From the NCBI RefSeq assembly GCF_025354435.1, contig NZ_JANXMU010000015.1, positions 1-64,000 on the forward strand: a stretch of DNA of 64,000 bases, written 5' to 3'. This DNA comes from Rhodoferax sp. Its GTDB lineage: Bacteria; Pseudomonadota; Gammaproteobacteria; Burkholderiales; Burkholderiaceae_C. How positions within the stretch are numbered: the first letter of the stretch is position 1; each line of letters begins with the position of its first letter. Below the pieces are notes generated by a model that had not been told where the DNA came from, made no database searches, and saw only the letters and a list, made by a program, of their open reading frames with translations. The position numbers were made by a program, and so were the translations under genes. This document shows positions 1 to 7,415 of the stretch, one piece after another.

Positions 1-213
1 CCAGGCCATCAGCAAATGGCCTTCGGCCCAGCTGTCCACCAATTGGTCGGCAGCCACCACCAGGGCGGACACCACAGCGGCGAGCAGCACGGCCGCCAGA
101 CCACGGGAAGAGTCAAAATTTTGGTAAAAACCACGTGCTGCAGTGGCAACCGAGTCAGCGCGTGCTACGCCGGAATGCTCGGTGGAGATGCTGGGGTTGA
201 TAAAGCTGGTCAT
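1..213 (-). CDS. Small membrane protein, partial (C-terminus outside window)
   Basis: The reading frame starts at an ATG at 213 and stays open to the window edge, giving 71 residues. A polar N-terminus of about 35 residues precedes one hydrophobic stretch (GLAAVLLAAVVSALVVVADQ), so at least one membrane segment is likely. I do not recognise the family. Upstream, at 272-291, is a near-palindromic motif that recurs upstream of the small gene at 1583-1765, and the LysR gene at 624 is divergent. The 410 bp between this start and the LysR start holds that motif and one dispersed repeat copy. Confidence 0.6.
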   Translation of the reverse strand, partial: MTSFINPSISTEHSGVARADSVATAARGFYQNFDSSRGLAAVLLAAVVSALVVAADQLVDSWAEGHLLMAW

Positions 214-271
214 GGTGTGTTCCTTAGTTGCAAAGCGTTCTGGACTGGATCGCCTTGAACGCAAACGAATC

Positions 272-291
272 TTAGGGTTAACACTAGTATT
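272..291 (-). promoter_or_regulatory. Shared near-palindromic upstream motif, copy 1
   Basis: On the plus strand this reads TTAGGGTTAACACTAGTATT. It matches the site at 1812-1832 in layout: AGGG, four T/A bases, C[AC]CTAG, then TATT. It lies about 60 bp upstream of the small membrane protein start. A shared operator or promoter element is inferred; the controlling factor is unknown. Confidence 0.4.
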
Positions 292-420
292 TTCTAAATT
301 TATCTTTGTGATGATCTGCATTCACCAGCGTGATAAATGGGTTGCCCAAGACCTTGGAATAGCACGACCGTGCAGTCTCCGAAAAATCTCTTTTTTGCCA
401 AAAAATAAGCAAAAAATCGG

Positions 421-465
421 GCTCTAGCCCAATTGATACCTACGCAAAAAGCTATATAAAACATA
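421..465. repeat. Dispersed TAGC repeat, copy 1
   Basis: Degenerate copy beginning GCTCTAGCCC and ending AGCTATATAAAACATAG, in the divergent gap between the membrane protein and the LysR gene. It belongs to the same family as the copies at 2766, 11308, 26851 and 63411. Confidence 0.55.
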
Positions 466-623
466 GCGGAACTAGTTGGCAGAATGTCCAAAGCGTTTTG
501 GTTGGTACAAACTGCGGGTTTACCCTTTATTTCACCCCTGACTCGGGTTTAGAGTGCTGTGTCTACGTAGCATTTTTACAACAAATTAGGTTTTATATCC
601 GCAAAATACTTGCGCACCCTGCC

Positions 624-1586
624 ATGAATTCACCCAACTTTCGCACTTTCGACCTGAATCTGCTGCGTGTGTTTGACGAAGTCATGGCCGAACGCAGCCT
701 GACCCGGGCCGCGCAGAACCTGTCACTCACCCAGCCCGCCGTTAGCAACGCCCTGCGCCGCCTGCGCGACAGCCTGGGCGACGAGCTGGTGCGGCGCGTG
801 GGTCCCAGCATGGAGCCCACGCCGCGCGCGCTGGCCCTGTGGCCCACGGTGCGCGAGTCGCTGCGGCAGTTGCAGGGCTCGCTGGCCCCCAGCGCCTTTG
901 CCCCGGCCGAGGCCGACGACAGCTTTGTGCTAGCCATGGCCGATGCCACCGCCGCCGAGCTGCTGCCCGGCCTGATGCGCATCCTGGAAGCCGAAGCCCC
1001 CAGCGTGTCGCTGCACGTGCTGCCGCTGGCCTCGCGCGACCCGCGCAAGCTGCTGGAAGACGAGACACTGGATCTGGCGGTGGGGTTTTTTCCGGCGGTA
1101 CTGGCCGATTTGGCCGCCCGCGCCCAGGTGGGCAAGGGCATACCGTATGCGCATCTACGCTTGTACGACGGCCACTATGTATGCGCCATGCGGCGTGGCC
1201 ATCCGCTGGCGGCAGGCACGCTGACGCTGGACCAGTTTTGTGCGGCGCGCCACATGCTGGTCAGCTTTTCAGGACGTTCGTTTGGGTTTATCGACGAGGC
1301 GCTGGCCCTGATCCAGCGCAAACGCCAGGTGGCCTTGACCGTGAACCAGTTTTTTACCGCGGGCCATATCGCCGCCCAGACCGATCTGCTGACCGTTCTG
1401 CCGCAGCACTTCGCCCATGCCATCGGTAGCACCGATCTGCTGGAGCAGCGCCCCCTGCCATTTGAAGTGCCTGCGGTGCATGTCGATGCGCTATGGCACC
1501 GCCGCATGGAATCCAGCCCGGCCCACCTGTGGCTCAGGCAGGCCGTGGCGCGTGTGGCCGCAAAGGCCTACGCGCTGGGAAGTTAG
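624..1586 (+). CDS. LysR-family transcriptional regulator
   Basis: A 320-aa regulator with an N-terminal winged helix-turn-helix (about residues 8-66; FDLNLLRVFDEVM, then LTRAAQNLSLTQPAVSNALR) and a C-terminal effector-binding domain. Length and layout are typical LysR, close to the NodD/PcpR-like group that begins 'FDLNLLRVF'. The frame is open further upstream to 498, but the ATG at 624 places the HTH at the usual distance from the N-terminus. The effector cannot be read from sequence. The gene is flanked by two small minus-strand genes sharing an upstream motif, which makes them candidate targets. Confidence 0.9.
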   Translation: MNSPNFRTFDLNLLRVFDEVMAERSLTRAAQNLSLTQPAVSNALRRLRDSLGDELVRRVGPSMEPTPRALALWPTVRESLRQLQGSLAPSAFAPAEADDSFVLAMADATAAELLPGLMRILEAEAPSVSLHVLPLASRDPRKLLEDETLDLAVGFFPAVLADLAARAQVGKGIPYAHLRLYDGHYVCAMRRGHPLAAGTLTLDQFCAARHMLVSFSGRSFGFIDEALALIQRKRQVALTVNQFFTAGHIAAQTDLLTVLPQHFAHAIGSTDLLEQRPLPFEVPAVHVDALWHRRMESSPAHLWLRQAVARVAAKAYALGS

Positions 1587-1765
1587 CGAACGGCGCTGAG
1601 CGCCGCCATGGCGGCGGACCGCAGCTCGGCCGCATGGCGGGGATCGCGGCCGGCATGGGCATCGGCGCTCTCCATCAAACCCTGGGCCACACTGGCCTTG
1701 TCAGCCACCGCAGCGGCGGGTTGGGATTTATGGAACAGGATATATTGGGTCAACAAGCTGAACAT
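1583..1765 (-). CDS. Small conserved-looking hypothetical protein (60 aa)
   Basis: A 60-aa protein starting MFSLLTQYILFHKSQPAAA, with an N-terminal hydrophobic segment followed by an Ala-rich amphipathic tail. It converges on the LysR gene with a 4-bp overlap of stop codons. Support comes from codon use like the neighbours, a clean ATG, and the upstream motif at 1812-1832 shared with the small gene at 1-213. Function is unknown. It could still be a spurious frame, but the paired motif argues for a real gene. Confidence 0.5.
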   Translation of the reverse strand: MFSLLTQYILFHKSQPAAAVADKASVAQGLMESADAHAGRDPRHAAELRSAAMAALSAVR

Positions 1766-1811
1766 GGTGGCACCACCGTCTTCACGGTGAAAAGTTGCAA
1801 TAGGGTTAGAT

Positions 1812-1832
1812 TAAGGGTTTTCCCTAGGTATT
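1812..1832 (-). promoter_or_regulatory. Shared near-palindromic upstream motif, copy 2
   Basis: Plus-strand text is TAAGGGTTTTCCCTAGGTATT up to its last base, containing the perfect inverted pair AGGG-TTTT-CCCT. It lies about 47 bp upstream of the 60-aa gene and matches the element at 272-291. Confidence 0.4.
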
Positions 1833-1906
1833 CAAGCCCGAGACCATGCGCGTACTGCATAAAGTAGTGCATTCATGCCCAAAATGGGGCGTTTTCTATC
1901 CTCACT

Positions 1907-2773
1907 ATGCGCATCCAACTCCTATCCGACCTGCATCTGGAAGTGCACCCCCACTTCGTGCCCACCCCTGCGCCGGGGGCAGACGTGCTGGTGCTGGCGG
2001 GCGATATCGGCTCCTACCAGGTAGGTTCGCAACTGGCCGATGCTGACTTTGGCCTGGCCCGCTTCTCGCCCCTGCCGCCCTCCGCAGGGGGTTCAGGCTG
2101 GCCCACGCCGGTGCTGTTTGTACCCGGCAACCACGAATACGACGGGCAGGATTTCGAGGAAGCCGATACTCGTCTGCGCGCCACCTGCGAACGCCTGGGC
2201 CTGGTCTGGCTGGAGCGTGAAGTGGTGGAGTTGCAAGGCACGCGCTTCATCGGCACCACGCTATGGAGCGACTTCGATGCACTTGGCCCGCCCGCAGACG
2301 ACAGCGCCGCCACCCTGGGCCAGCAGCTCAAGGCGCGCGACAAGGCCTTTCGCGCCGCCAACTACTATCTAAAGAAGAACAGCGCCACCCGCCAAGGCCT
2401 GCCCATGCTGGCCGACGGCATCCGCGAGCAGGCCCTGGTCTGCCAAGAGTGGCTGCGCAACGCCCTGGCCGTGCCGTTTGACGGCAACACCGTAGTGGTG
2501 ACGCACTTCGCCCCCAGCCTGCACAGCGCCGACCCCCGCTACGGCCGCACCCCCGGCACCGCCGGTTTCTGCAACGCGCTGGACGACCTGCTCCCCCACG
2601 CCCAACTCTGGCTGCACGGCCACCTGCACGCCCCCAGCGACTACACCCACCAGGGCTGCCGCGTAGTGGCCAACCCACTGGGTTATGCCCGCAAGAATGA
2701 GCAAGTGGGGTTTCTGGCCAGCCAGTGCATCACCTTGGTCGAAACTCAAAATTTAAGCCAAATTGCCCTCTAG
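1907..2773 (+). CDS. Calcineurin-like metallophosphoesterase
   Basis: A 288-aa cytoplasmic metallophosphoesterase. The dinuclear metal motifs are all visible in order: D8-x-H10 (SDLHLE), GD around residue 33 (LAGDIG), GNHE (PGNHEY), a histidine in VVTHFAP, and GHLH near the C-terminus (LHGHLHAP). The substrate (phosphodiester, nucleotide or protein) cannot be assigned. The stop codon TAG lies inside a dispersed repeat (2766-2810), so the last residues (QIAL) come from repeat or repeat-adjacent DNA. Confidence 0.88.
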   Translation: MRIQLLSDLHLEVHPHFVPTPAPGADVLVLAGDIGSYQVGSQLADADFGLARFSPLPPSAGGSGWPTPVLFVPGNHEYDGQDFEEADTRLRATCERLGLVWLEREVVELQGTRFIGTTLWSDFDALGPPADDSAATLGQQLKARDKAFRAANYYLKKNSATRQGLPMLADGIREQALVCQEWLRNALAVPFDGNTVVVTHFAPSLHSADPRYGRTPGTAGFCNALDDLLPHAQLWLHGHLHAPSDYTHQGCRVVANPLGYARKNEQVGFLASQCITLVETQNLSQIAL

Positions 2774-2810
2774 CGCATATTCTGCCTACGCAAGTAGCTA
2801 TCAAATTAAG
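2766..2810. repeat. Dispersed TAGC repeat, copy 2
   Basis: Reads CCCTCTAGCGCATATTCTG, then CCTACGCAAGTAGCTATCAA. It overlaps the 3' end of the phosphoesterase gene and provides its TAG stop codon. Confidence 0.75.
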
Positions 2811-2928
2811 ATAAATCCATGGGTGTTTGCGCTGGATCAAATTCAGCGCGCTGTAACCGTCCTGTACCCGTCGCCCGGTGGCAAAATTTGAAACAGCGCA
2901 TCGCCTTTCGCCAACCAGGAGCCCACCC

Positions 2929-4584
2929 ATGACAGCCCCCCACACCCCTTCCCCTTGGTGGCGCAGCGCCGTGGTCTACCAGGTGTATCCGCGCAGCTTT
3001 GCCGATGGCAATGGCGACGGGATTGGCGATATTGCGGGAATACGTGCGCGCCTGCCCTACCTGGCGGACCTGGGCATCGACGCGGTGTGGATCAACCCCT
3101 GGTACCCCTCGCCCATGAAGGACGCGGGCTACGACGTGGCCGACTACCGTGACATCGAGCCGCTGTTTGGCACCCTGGCCGAAGCCGAGGCCTTGCTGCA
3201 GGAAGCCCACGCGCTGGGGCTCAAGGTGCTGCTCGACATCGTGCCCAACCACTGCTCCGACCAGCATGTGTGGTTCCAGCAGGCCCTGAAGGCCGCGTCC
3301 GGCTCACCCGAGCGCGACCGTTTCATCTTCCGCCCTGGCAAAGGTGTGCATGGCGACGCCCCGCCGAACGACTGGATCAGCGAGTTCGGCGGCCCGGCCT
3401 GGACCCGCACCACCGGCCCCGACGGCCAGCCCGGCGACTGGTATTTGCGCATCTTTGCCCCCGAGCAGCCCGACTTCAACTGGGAGAACCCAGAAGTGCT
3501 GGCCGAGTTTGAAACCACCCTGCGCTTCTGGTTCGACCGGGGCGTGGACGGCTTCCGCATCGATGTGGCGCACGGCCTAGTGAAAGCCGCAGGCCTGCCG
3601 GATGTGGGCCCCCGCAGCCTGCCCGCCCACGAAGACGCGAACCACCCGCACTGGGACCTGCCCGGCGTGCACGCCATCTACCAAGCCTGGCGCAAGGTGG
3701 CCGACAGCTATGCCGACCCGCGCATTTTTGTGGCCGAGGCCTGGGTCCACCCCGGCGACCGGCTGGCGCGCTATGTGCGCGGCGACGAACTGCACACCGC
3801 CTTCAATTTCGATTACCTGGTGGCTCCATGGCGGGCCGAGCAGTTGCGCGCCAGCATCACCGGCACGCTGGCGGCCCATGCAGAGGTCGGCGCACCACCC
3901 ACCTGGGTACTGAGCAACCACGACGTGGCCCGCGAGGTGTCGCGCTACGCCCGGCCCCAAACCGCCGCCCCGCTGCGCTGGTTGGACGACCTGCTGGCCC
4001 AACCCGCCGACTTTGCGCTGGGCCTGCAGCGCGCCCGCGCCGCCGCGCTGTTGATGCTGGCGCTGCCCGGCGGGGCCTATATCTACCAGGGCGAAGAATT
4101 GGGCCTGCCCGAGGTGGAAGACCTGCCCGATGCCGTACTGCAAGACCCGATGTTCGAACAGACGGGCCGCAAAAGCCGGGGCCGCGACGGCTGCCGCGTG
4201 CCGATTCCGTGGGAGGGCGCGCAACCGCACTTCGGCTTCAGCCCGCCCACCAGTGCGCCACCCTGGCTGCCCCAGCCCGCCGCGTGGGCGGCGTTGAGCG
4301 TGTCGGCACAAAGCCATGTCGAGGGCTCGACGCTGGACCTGTACCGCCAGGCCCTGCAGCTGCGCCGCAGCGACATCGGCCTGGGCGGCTACGGCCTGCA
4401 GTGGCTGCCGTCGCACGAGGGCGCGCTGGTATTCACCCGCGGCTCGGGCTTTGTGTGCATGGTGAATGTGTCGGCCGAGCCGCTGGCGCTGCCTGCGAGG
4501 GCGAAAGTGCTGCTGAACAGCGGCACGCTGGACCCGCAAGGCCGGGTGCCGGCGGACACCGCGGTCTGGTTGCAAACCTTTTAA
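2929..4584 (+). CDS. GH13 alpha-glucosidase / oligo-1,6-glucosidase-type enzyme
   Basis: A 551-aa glycoside hydrolase family 13 enzyme, cytoplasmic (no signal peptide), expected to hydrolyse or transfer alpha-glucosyl units of short maltooligosaccharides. It has the typical start WWRSAVVYQVYPRSF, the nucleophile Asp212 in DGFRID, the acid/base Glu270 in VAEAW and Asp332 in LSNHDV. The frame continues upstream, but the ATG at 2929 has a good AGGAG site at 2917-2921 and gives the standard family N-terminus. A repeat copy begins directly after the stop. Fine specificity (maltose, isomaltose, trehalose or sucrose) is not decidable by eye. Confidence 0.9.
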   Translation: MTAPHTPSPWWRSAVVYQVYPRSFADGNGDGIGDIAGIRARLPYLADLGIDAVWINPWYPSPMKDAGYDVADYRDIEPLFGTLAEAEALLQEAHALGLKVLLDIVPNHCSDQHVWFQQALKAASGSPERDRFIFRPGKGVHGDAPPNDWISEFGGPAWTRTTGPDGQPGDWYLRIFAPEQPDFNWENPEVLAEFETTLRFWFDRGVDGFRIDVAHGLVKAAGLPDVGPRSLPAHEDANHPHWDLPGVHAIYQAWRKVADSYADPRIFVAEAWVHPGDRLARYVRGDELHTAFNFDYLVAPWRAEQLRASITGTLAAHAEVGAPPTWVLSNHDVAREVSRYARPQTAAPLRWLDDLLAQPADFALGLQRARAAALLMLALPGGAYIYQGEELGLPEVEDLPDAVLQDPMFEQTGRKSRGRDGCRVPIPWEGAQPHFGFSPPTSAPPWLPQPAAWAALSVSAQSHVEGSTLDLYRQALQLRRSDIGLGGYGLQWLPSHEGALVFTRGSGFVCMVNVSAEPLALPARAKVLLNSGTLDPQGRVPADTAVWLQTF

Positions 4585-4632
4585 GCTACTTTATTAATAG
4601 CTACTAGCCTATATTCTACCTGCGTTAGCGGG
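4585..4632. repeat. Dispersed TAGC repeat, copy 3 (opposite orientation)
   Basis: Reads GCTACTTTATTAATAGCTAC, then TAGCCTATATTCTACCTGCG, then TTAGCGGGC. It starts immediately after the GH13 stop codon and runs into the 3' end of the convergent TetR gene, whose TAA stop (4625-4627 on the minus strand) lies inside it. Confidence 0.7.
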
Positions 4633-5272
4633 CATTTAGACCCTCAAAACAGGTACCCAGCACCCATTCCACCACCTGGGCATCGCTGTACTGGCCGCTG
4701 GCCTGTAAAAAGCCCAGCACCGGGTCGCAGGCGCGGGCAAACAGGGTGTAGAGCACGGCAATCGCCGGAATCTGTGGGTTGATCTGGCCGGTCTTCTGCG
4801 CGGCCTGGATCCAGCCGCCCAGCTGGTCGCTCACGCCCACCAGCGCATCCAGATAAGCCCCATTGCCCATCAAATTGGCCCGCAGGGTGGAGTTTTGGCT
4901 GGGCAGCGAGGGCATTTCGCCCGCCATTTGCACCTCCATCGCCCAGCGCACCATGGCTTTGAGATTGTCCAGGGGCGGGCCATCGGCGGGCAGGCTGTCC
5001 AGGTAGGCCTGGGTGCGGTGCAGCACACGCACCATCGCGGCGGCGGCCAGGTCTTCCTTGCTGGGAAAGTGCTTGTACAGGCTGGCCTTGGCAATGCCCA
5101 CGCCCTGGGCTACCTCGTCCACGGTCATGGCCTCGAAGCCTTTTTCGGCCAGCAAGCGGTTGACGGTTTGCACGATGGCTTCTTCGCGCGCGGCCAGCAT
5201 CTGCTGCTTGAAAGATATCTTGGGAGCTTTGGCAAGGGCGGAGGATTTCATAAGGCCGATTTTAGCCCCCAT
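4625..5272 (-). CDS. TetR/AcrR-family transcriptional regulator
   Basis: A 215-aa repressor with a classical N-terminal TetR helix-turn-helix (EEAIVQTVNRLLAEKGFEAM, then VAQGVGIAKASLYKHFPSKE) and an all-alpha ligand domain. The ATG at 5272 has a GGA site 6 nt upstream; an internal ATG at 5251 would give 208 aa. A perfect 8-bp inverted repeat sits 10 bp upstream of the start, so autoregulation is likely. The 3' end lies in a dispersed repeat. No divergent transporter is adjacent; the nearest divergent gene is the Ala-rich protein at 5630. Confidence 0.88.
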   Translation of the reverse strand: MGAKIGLMKSSALAKAPKISFKQQMLAAREEAIVQTVNRLLAEKGFEAMTVDEVAQGVGIAKASLYKHFPSKEDLAAAAMVRVLHRTQAYLDSLPADGPPLDNLKAMVRWAMEVQMAGEMPSLPSQNSTLRANLMGNGAYLDALVGVSDQLGGWIQAAQKTGQINPQIPAIAVLYTLFARACDPVLGFLQASGQYSDAQVVEWVLGTCFEGLNAR

Positions 5273-5281
5273 CGTTTTCCA

Positions 5282-5302
5282 AAAATAGTATCCGACTATT
5301 TT
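5282..5302. promoter_or_regulatory. Candidate TetR operator
   Basis: Perfect inverted repeat AAAATAGT-ATCCG-ACTATTTT, with 8-bp arms and a 5-bp spacer, 10 bp upstream of the TetR start. Size and place fit a TetR dimer site overlapping its own promoter. Confidence 0.6.
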
Positions 5303-5629
5303 GTTACCAACAAGTCACAAAAAACGGGTGCAGTGTACTCCTGCACAGAGCCCCTGTGCCTTCTATTGGGGAAATACGGCAGCGCATATTGAATATTAAT
5401 TTAACGGGTTATTAATCGTACGCTATCCATCTTTATTTTCTATACCAAATAGACACTTTATATTTTGATATATATCCGTGGTGTACTGCCAGACTGACTA
5501 ATGTCAAGCAATGTAAACAGCCGGGTTTTCATACCGTTTATTCAAAATAAAACTTTTACTTACATGGCAGAATTTATTCACCCCACACCTTCAATCCCAT
5601 TCAACCTGTAATTAACCCAAAGGATTTTT
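5303..5629. other. AT-rich intergenic region
   Basis: About 330 bp clearly richer in A/T than the rest of the window, especially 5385-5490. I see no convincing frame or RNA. It is the promoter region of the 5630-7284 gene set and ends with an AAAGGA ribosome site 5-6 nt before the ATG at 5630. Confidence 0.5.
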
Positions 5630-5998
5630 ATGAAAATCAATAATGCATCCTCCACCGCATTAGCTGCACAACAGGCCCTGGCGGCAGCGAAAAAAGCCAC
5701 GGTCAGCACGTTTGAGAAAAACTCCAAAGAATTTGGCCCCATTGCCGCATCGGTAATTGGATTGACCAGTAGCGCGTCGCAAGCCAGTAGTGCACTGGGC
5801 AAGGTGGTAGACGGGGTAGAAAATGAAATCAAGGACGTTGCCACCAATACCGTGGCACTGGCCACCACTGGCGCCAACGAGCTGAAAAACGCCTACAACA
5901 CTGTTGCCAATGGCGTGGGCACCGCCGCTTCCGCTGCAGCCAACTACGCGTCGACCGGCTTGTCCGCCGCCACCCAGGCAATCAACGCCCTGGTGTGA
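5630..5998 (+). CDS. Ala/Thr/Ser-rich small protein of unknown function
   Basis: A 122-aa protein preceded by a good ribosome site. It is very rich in Ala, Ser, Thr, Val and Asn, with no Cys and no clear signal peptide; it reads as amphipathic helix (AAQQALAAAKKATVSTFEKN) followed by a weakly hydrophobic Ala/Thr tail (VANGVGTAASAAANYASTGL). This could be a helical surface, phasin-like or secreted protein, but I do not recognise the family. It is the first gene of a same-strand set with a lipoprotein (15 nt downstream) and an FlgH homologue, suggesting envelope-linked work. Confidence 0.65.
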   Translation: MKINNASSTALAAQQALAAAKKATVSTFEKNSKEFGPIAASVIGLTSSASQASSALGKVVDGVENEIKDVATNTVALATTGANELKNAYNTVANGVGTAASAAANYASTGLSAATQAINALV

Positions 5999-6013
5999 AA
6001 ATAATACGGCTAT

Positions 6014-6577
6014 ATGGATAAAGAGATGCGCATGTTAAAACCATATTGCCGAATATTAGGAATAACCACGCTGTGTGGGGTACAGACAGCGTGTTCTTTA
6101 TTCTCCCCGGTGCCTATACTGGAGTTGGTCAAGGCTTCTGGTATTGCGGCAAGTTCTGTCATTGCGGTAGGGCCCAGCAAAGCCCGCGATACGGTCTACC
6201 ATATCCATCCGACTTTCAACAAAGTCTGCATCGTATTAAACCCCGACTCCCAGGCCAGCGAAATATTGCCAGCCATGCAGTCTGAATTGCGTTTGCACCA
6301 AATCGAAAGCCGCATTTACGAACCTGGCACCGGTTTAAATGCCTGCGATATATGGCTGCATTATGTGGCGGGGATTGAATGGGCCATTCCGCCTTTCACC
6401 AACGAATATAAAACCTACCTCACCACCGCCACCCTGACCCTGCGCACCTCCACCGGCAAAGTGTTGTCGCGCAGCAGCTACGAGCTGGACCCGGTCTACG
6501 GCATGGGCAAGTGGTCGTCGACCCGCAGCAAGATCGCCCCGGTGGTGACCGCCATCGTCACGGGTTTTGAAAACTGA
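6014..6577 (+). CDS. Putative lipoprotein resembling the Sbal_3080 family
   Basis: A 187-aa protein with a short basic N-terminus, a hydrophobic stretch and a weak lipobox (VQTAC). The body follows the pattern I recall for Sbal_3080-type lipoproteins: a VCI-xx-NP strand (KVCIVLNPDS), an HQIES segment, a central Cys in CDIWLHY, a W with paired strands, and a C-terminal GKWSSTRSK segment followed by PVV. Two further in-frame ATGs follow the first at 6014. The gene ends 2 nt before flgH, so the two are very probably co-transcribed. Confidence 0.65.
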   Translation: MDKEMRMLKPYCRILGITTLCGVQTACSLFSPVPILELVKASGIAASSVIAVGPSKARDTVYHIHPTFNKVCIVLNPDSQASEILPAMQSELRLHQIESRIYEPGTGLNACDIWLHYVAGIEWAIPPFTNEYKTYLTTATLTLRTSTGKVLSRSSYELDPVYGMGKWSSTRSKIAPVVTAIVTGFEN

Positions 6578-6579
6578 AC

Positions 6580-7284
6580 ATGAAAGTAAATATGACACCC
6601 ACCCTGACACGCTGTCTGCCCCTGCTGCTATTGGCCACCCTGGCGGGTTGCGCCAGCGACAGCATCATCCCGCCCCCGGTGCGGGCCAACCCGCTGCCCC
6701 CGCCCACCGACATCGAGCCCGTGGCCACCGGCGCAATCTTCCGGCAAAACATGACCACCGGCTCGCTGTTTTCCGACCGCCGCAAGCCGCGCAAAATTGG
6801 CGATGCCCTGAAGGTCGATATCGCCGAAAACATGAGCGCCAGCAGCGTCACCAACAGCGACCTGAGCCGCGCCAGCACCCTGGCCTCCAAGGGGCCGGGC
6901 TCGGAATCCAACTCGCTGGGCAGTATTTTGAAAGGCATCATGAACGTGGATGCCAGCGCCTCGGGCAGCGACACCTACAAGGGCAAGGGCAGCACCGACA
7001 GCAGCAACAAGTTCCAGGGCCGCCTGGCCGCCTCGGTGATCAACGTACTGTCCAACGGCTACCTGGTGGTGGCGGGCGAGCGCAGCATCGCCTTCAACAA
7101 CGGCATCAGCACCATGCGCTTCTCGGGTGTGGTGAACCCGATCGACATCACCTCCGGCAATGTCGTGGCATCGGGCGACGTAGTGGACGCGCGGCTGGAG
7201 CTGGTGGGCAAGGGCGATGCCAACGACACGGCATCGCGCTCGTGGATCCAGCACATCCTGGCCAAGAGCCTGAGCTTTTGGTAA
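6580..7284 (+). CDS. flgH: FlgH-like L-ring lipoprotein (orphan copy)
   Basis: A 234-aa lipoprotein with signal peptide and clear lipobox LAGC. The FlgH core is intact: LFSDRRKPRKIGDALKVDIA, a glycine/serine-rich KGKGSTDSSNKFQGRL segment, and the signature NGYLVVAGERSIAFNNG, then RFSGVVNPIDITSGN. FlgH forms the outer-membrane L ring around the flagellar rod. Here no flgA, flgI, flgG or other flagellar gene is adjacent. The partners are a lipoprotein and an Ala-rich protein, so either this is a detached flagellar gene or an L-ring-like protein reused elsewhere. Confidence 0.85.
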   Translation: MKVNMTPTLTRCLPLLLLATLAGCASDSIIPPPVRANPLPPPTDIEPVATGAIFRQNMTTGSLFSDRRKPRKIGDALKVDIAENMSASSVTNSDLSRASTLASKGPGSESNSLGSILKGIMNVDASASGSDTYKGKGSTDSSNKFQGRLAASVINVLSNGYLVVAGERSIAFNNGISTMRFSGVVNPIDITSGNVVASGDVVDARLELVGKGDANDTASRSWIQHILAKSLSFW

Positions 7285-7376
7285 CCCCCCAGGCTGCAGT
7301 GCTGCGCATCTTTCGCCCACCTCCCTGCTGGGGGCAACACCAGCAGCCTGGCAGAGCCAGTTCTGCGGTGTTTCTG
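7285..7376. repeat. CCCCCAGGCT dispersed repeat, copy 1
   Basis: Begins CCCCCCAGGCTGCAGTGCTG right after the flgH stop and carries the inner arms CTCCCTGCTGGGGG and CAGAGCCAGTTCTGCGG. It is collinear with the copies at 17992 and 23931. Confidence 0.75.
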
Positions 7377-7415
7377 GAAGTGTCGGCTCGCCTGCGGCTT
7401 GGCCTTGGGGAAGGG

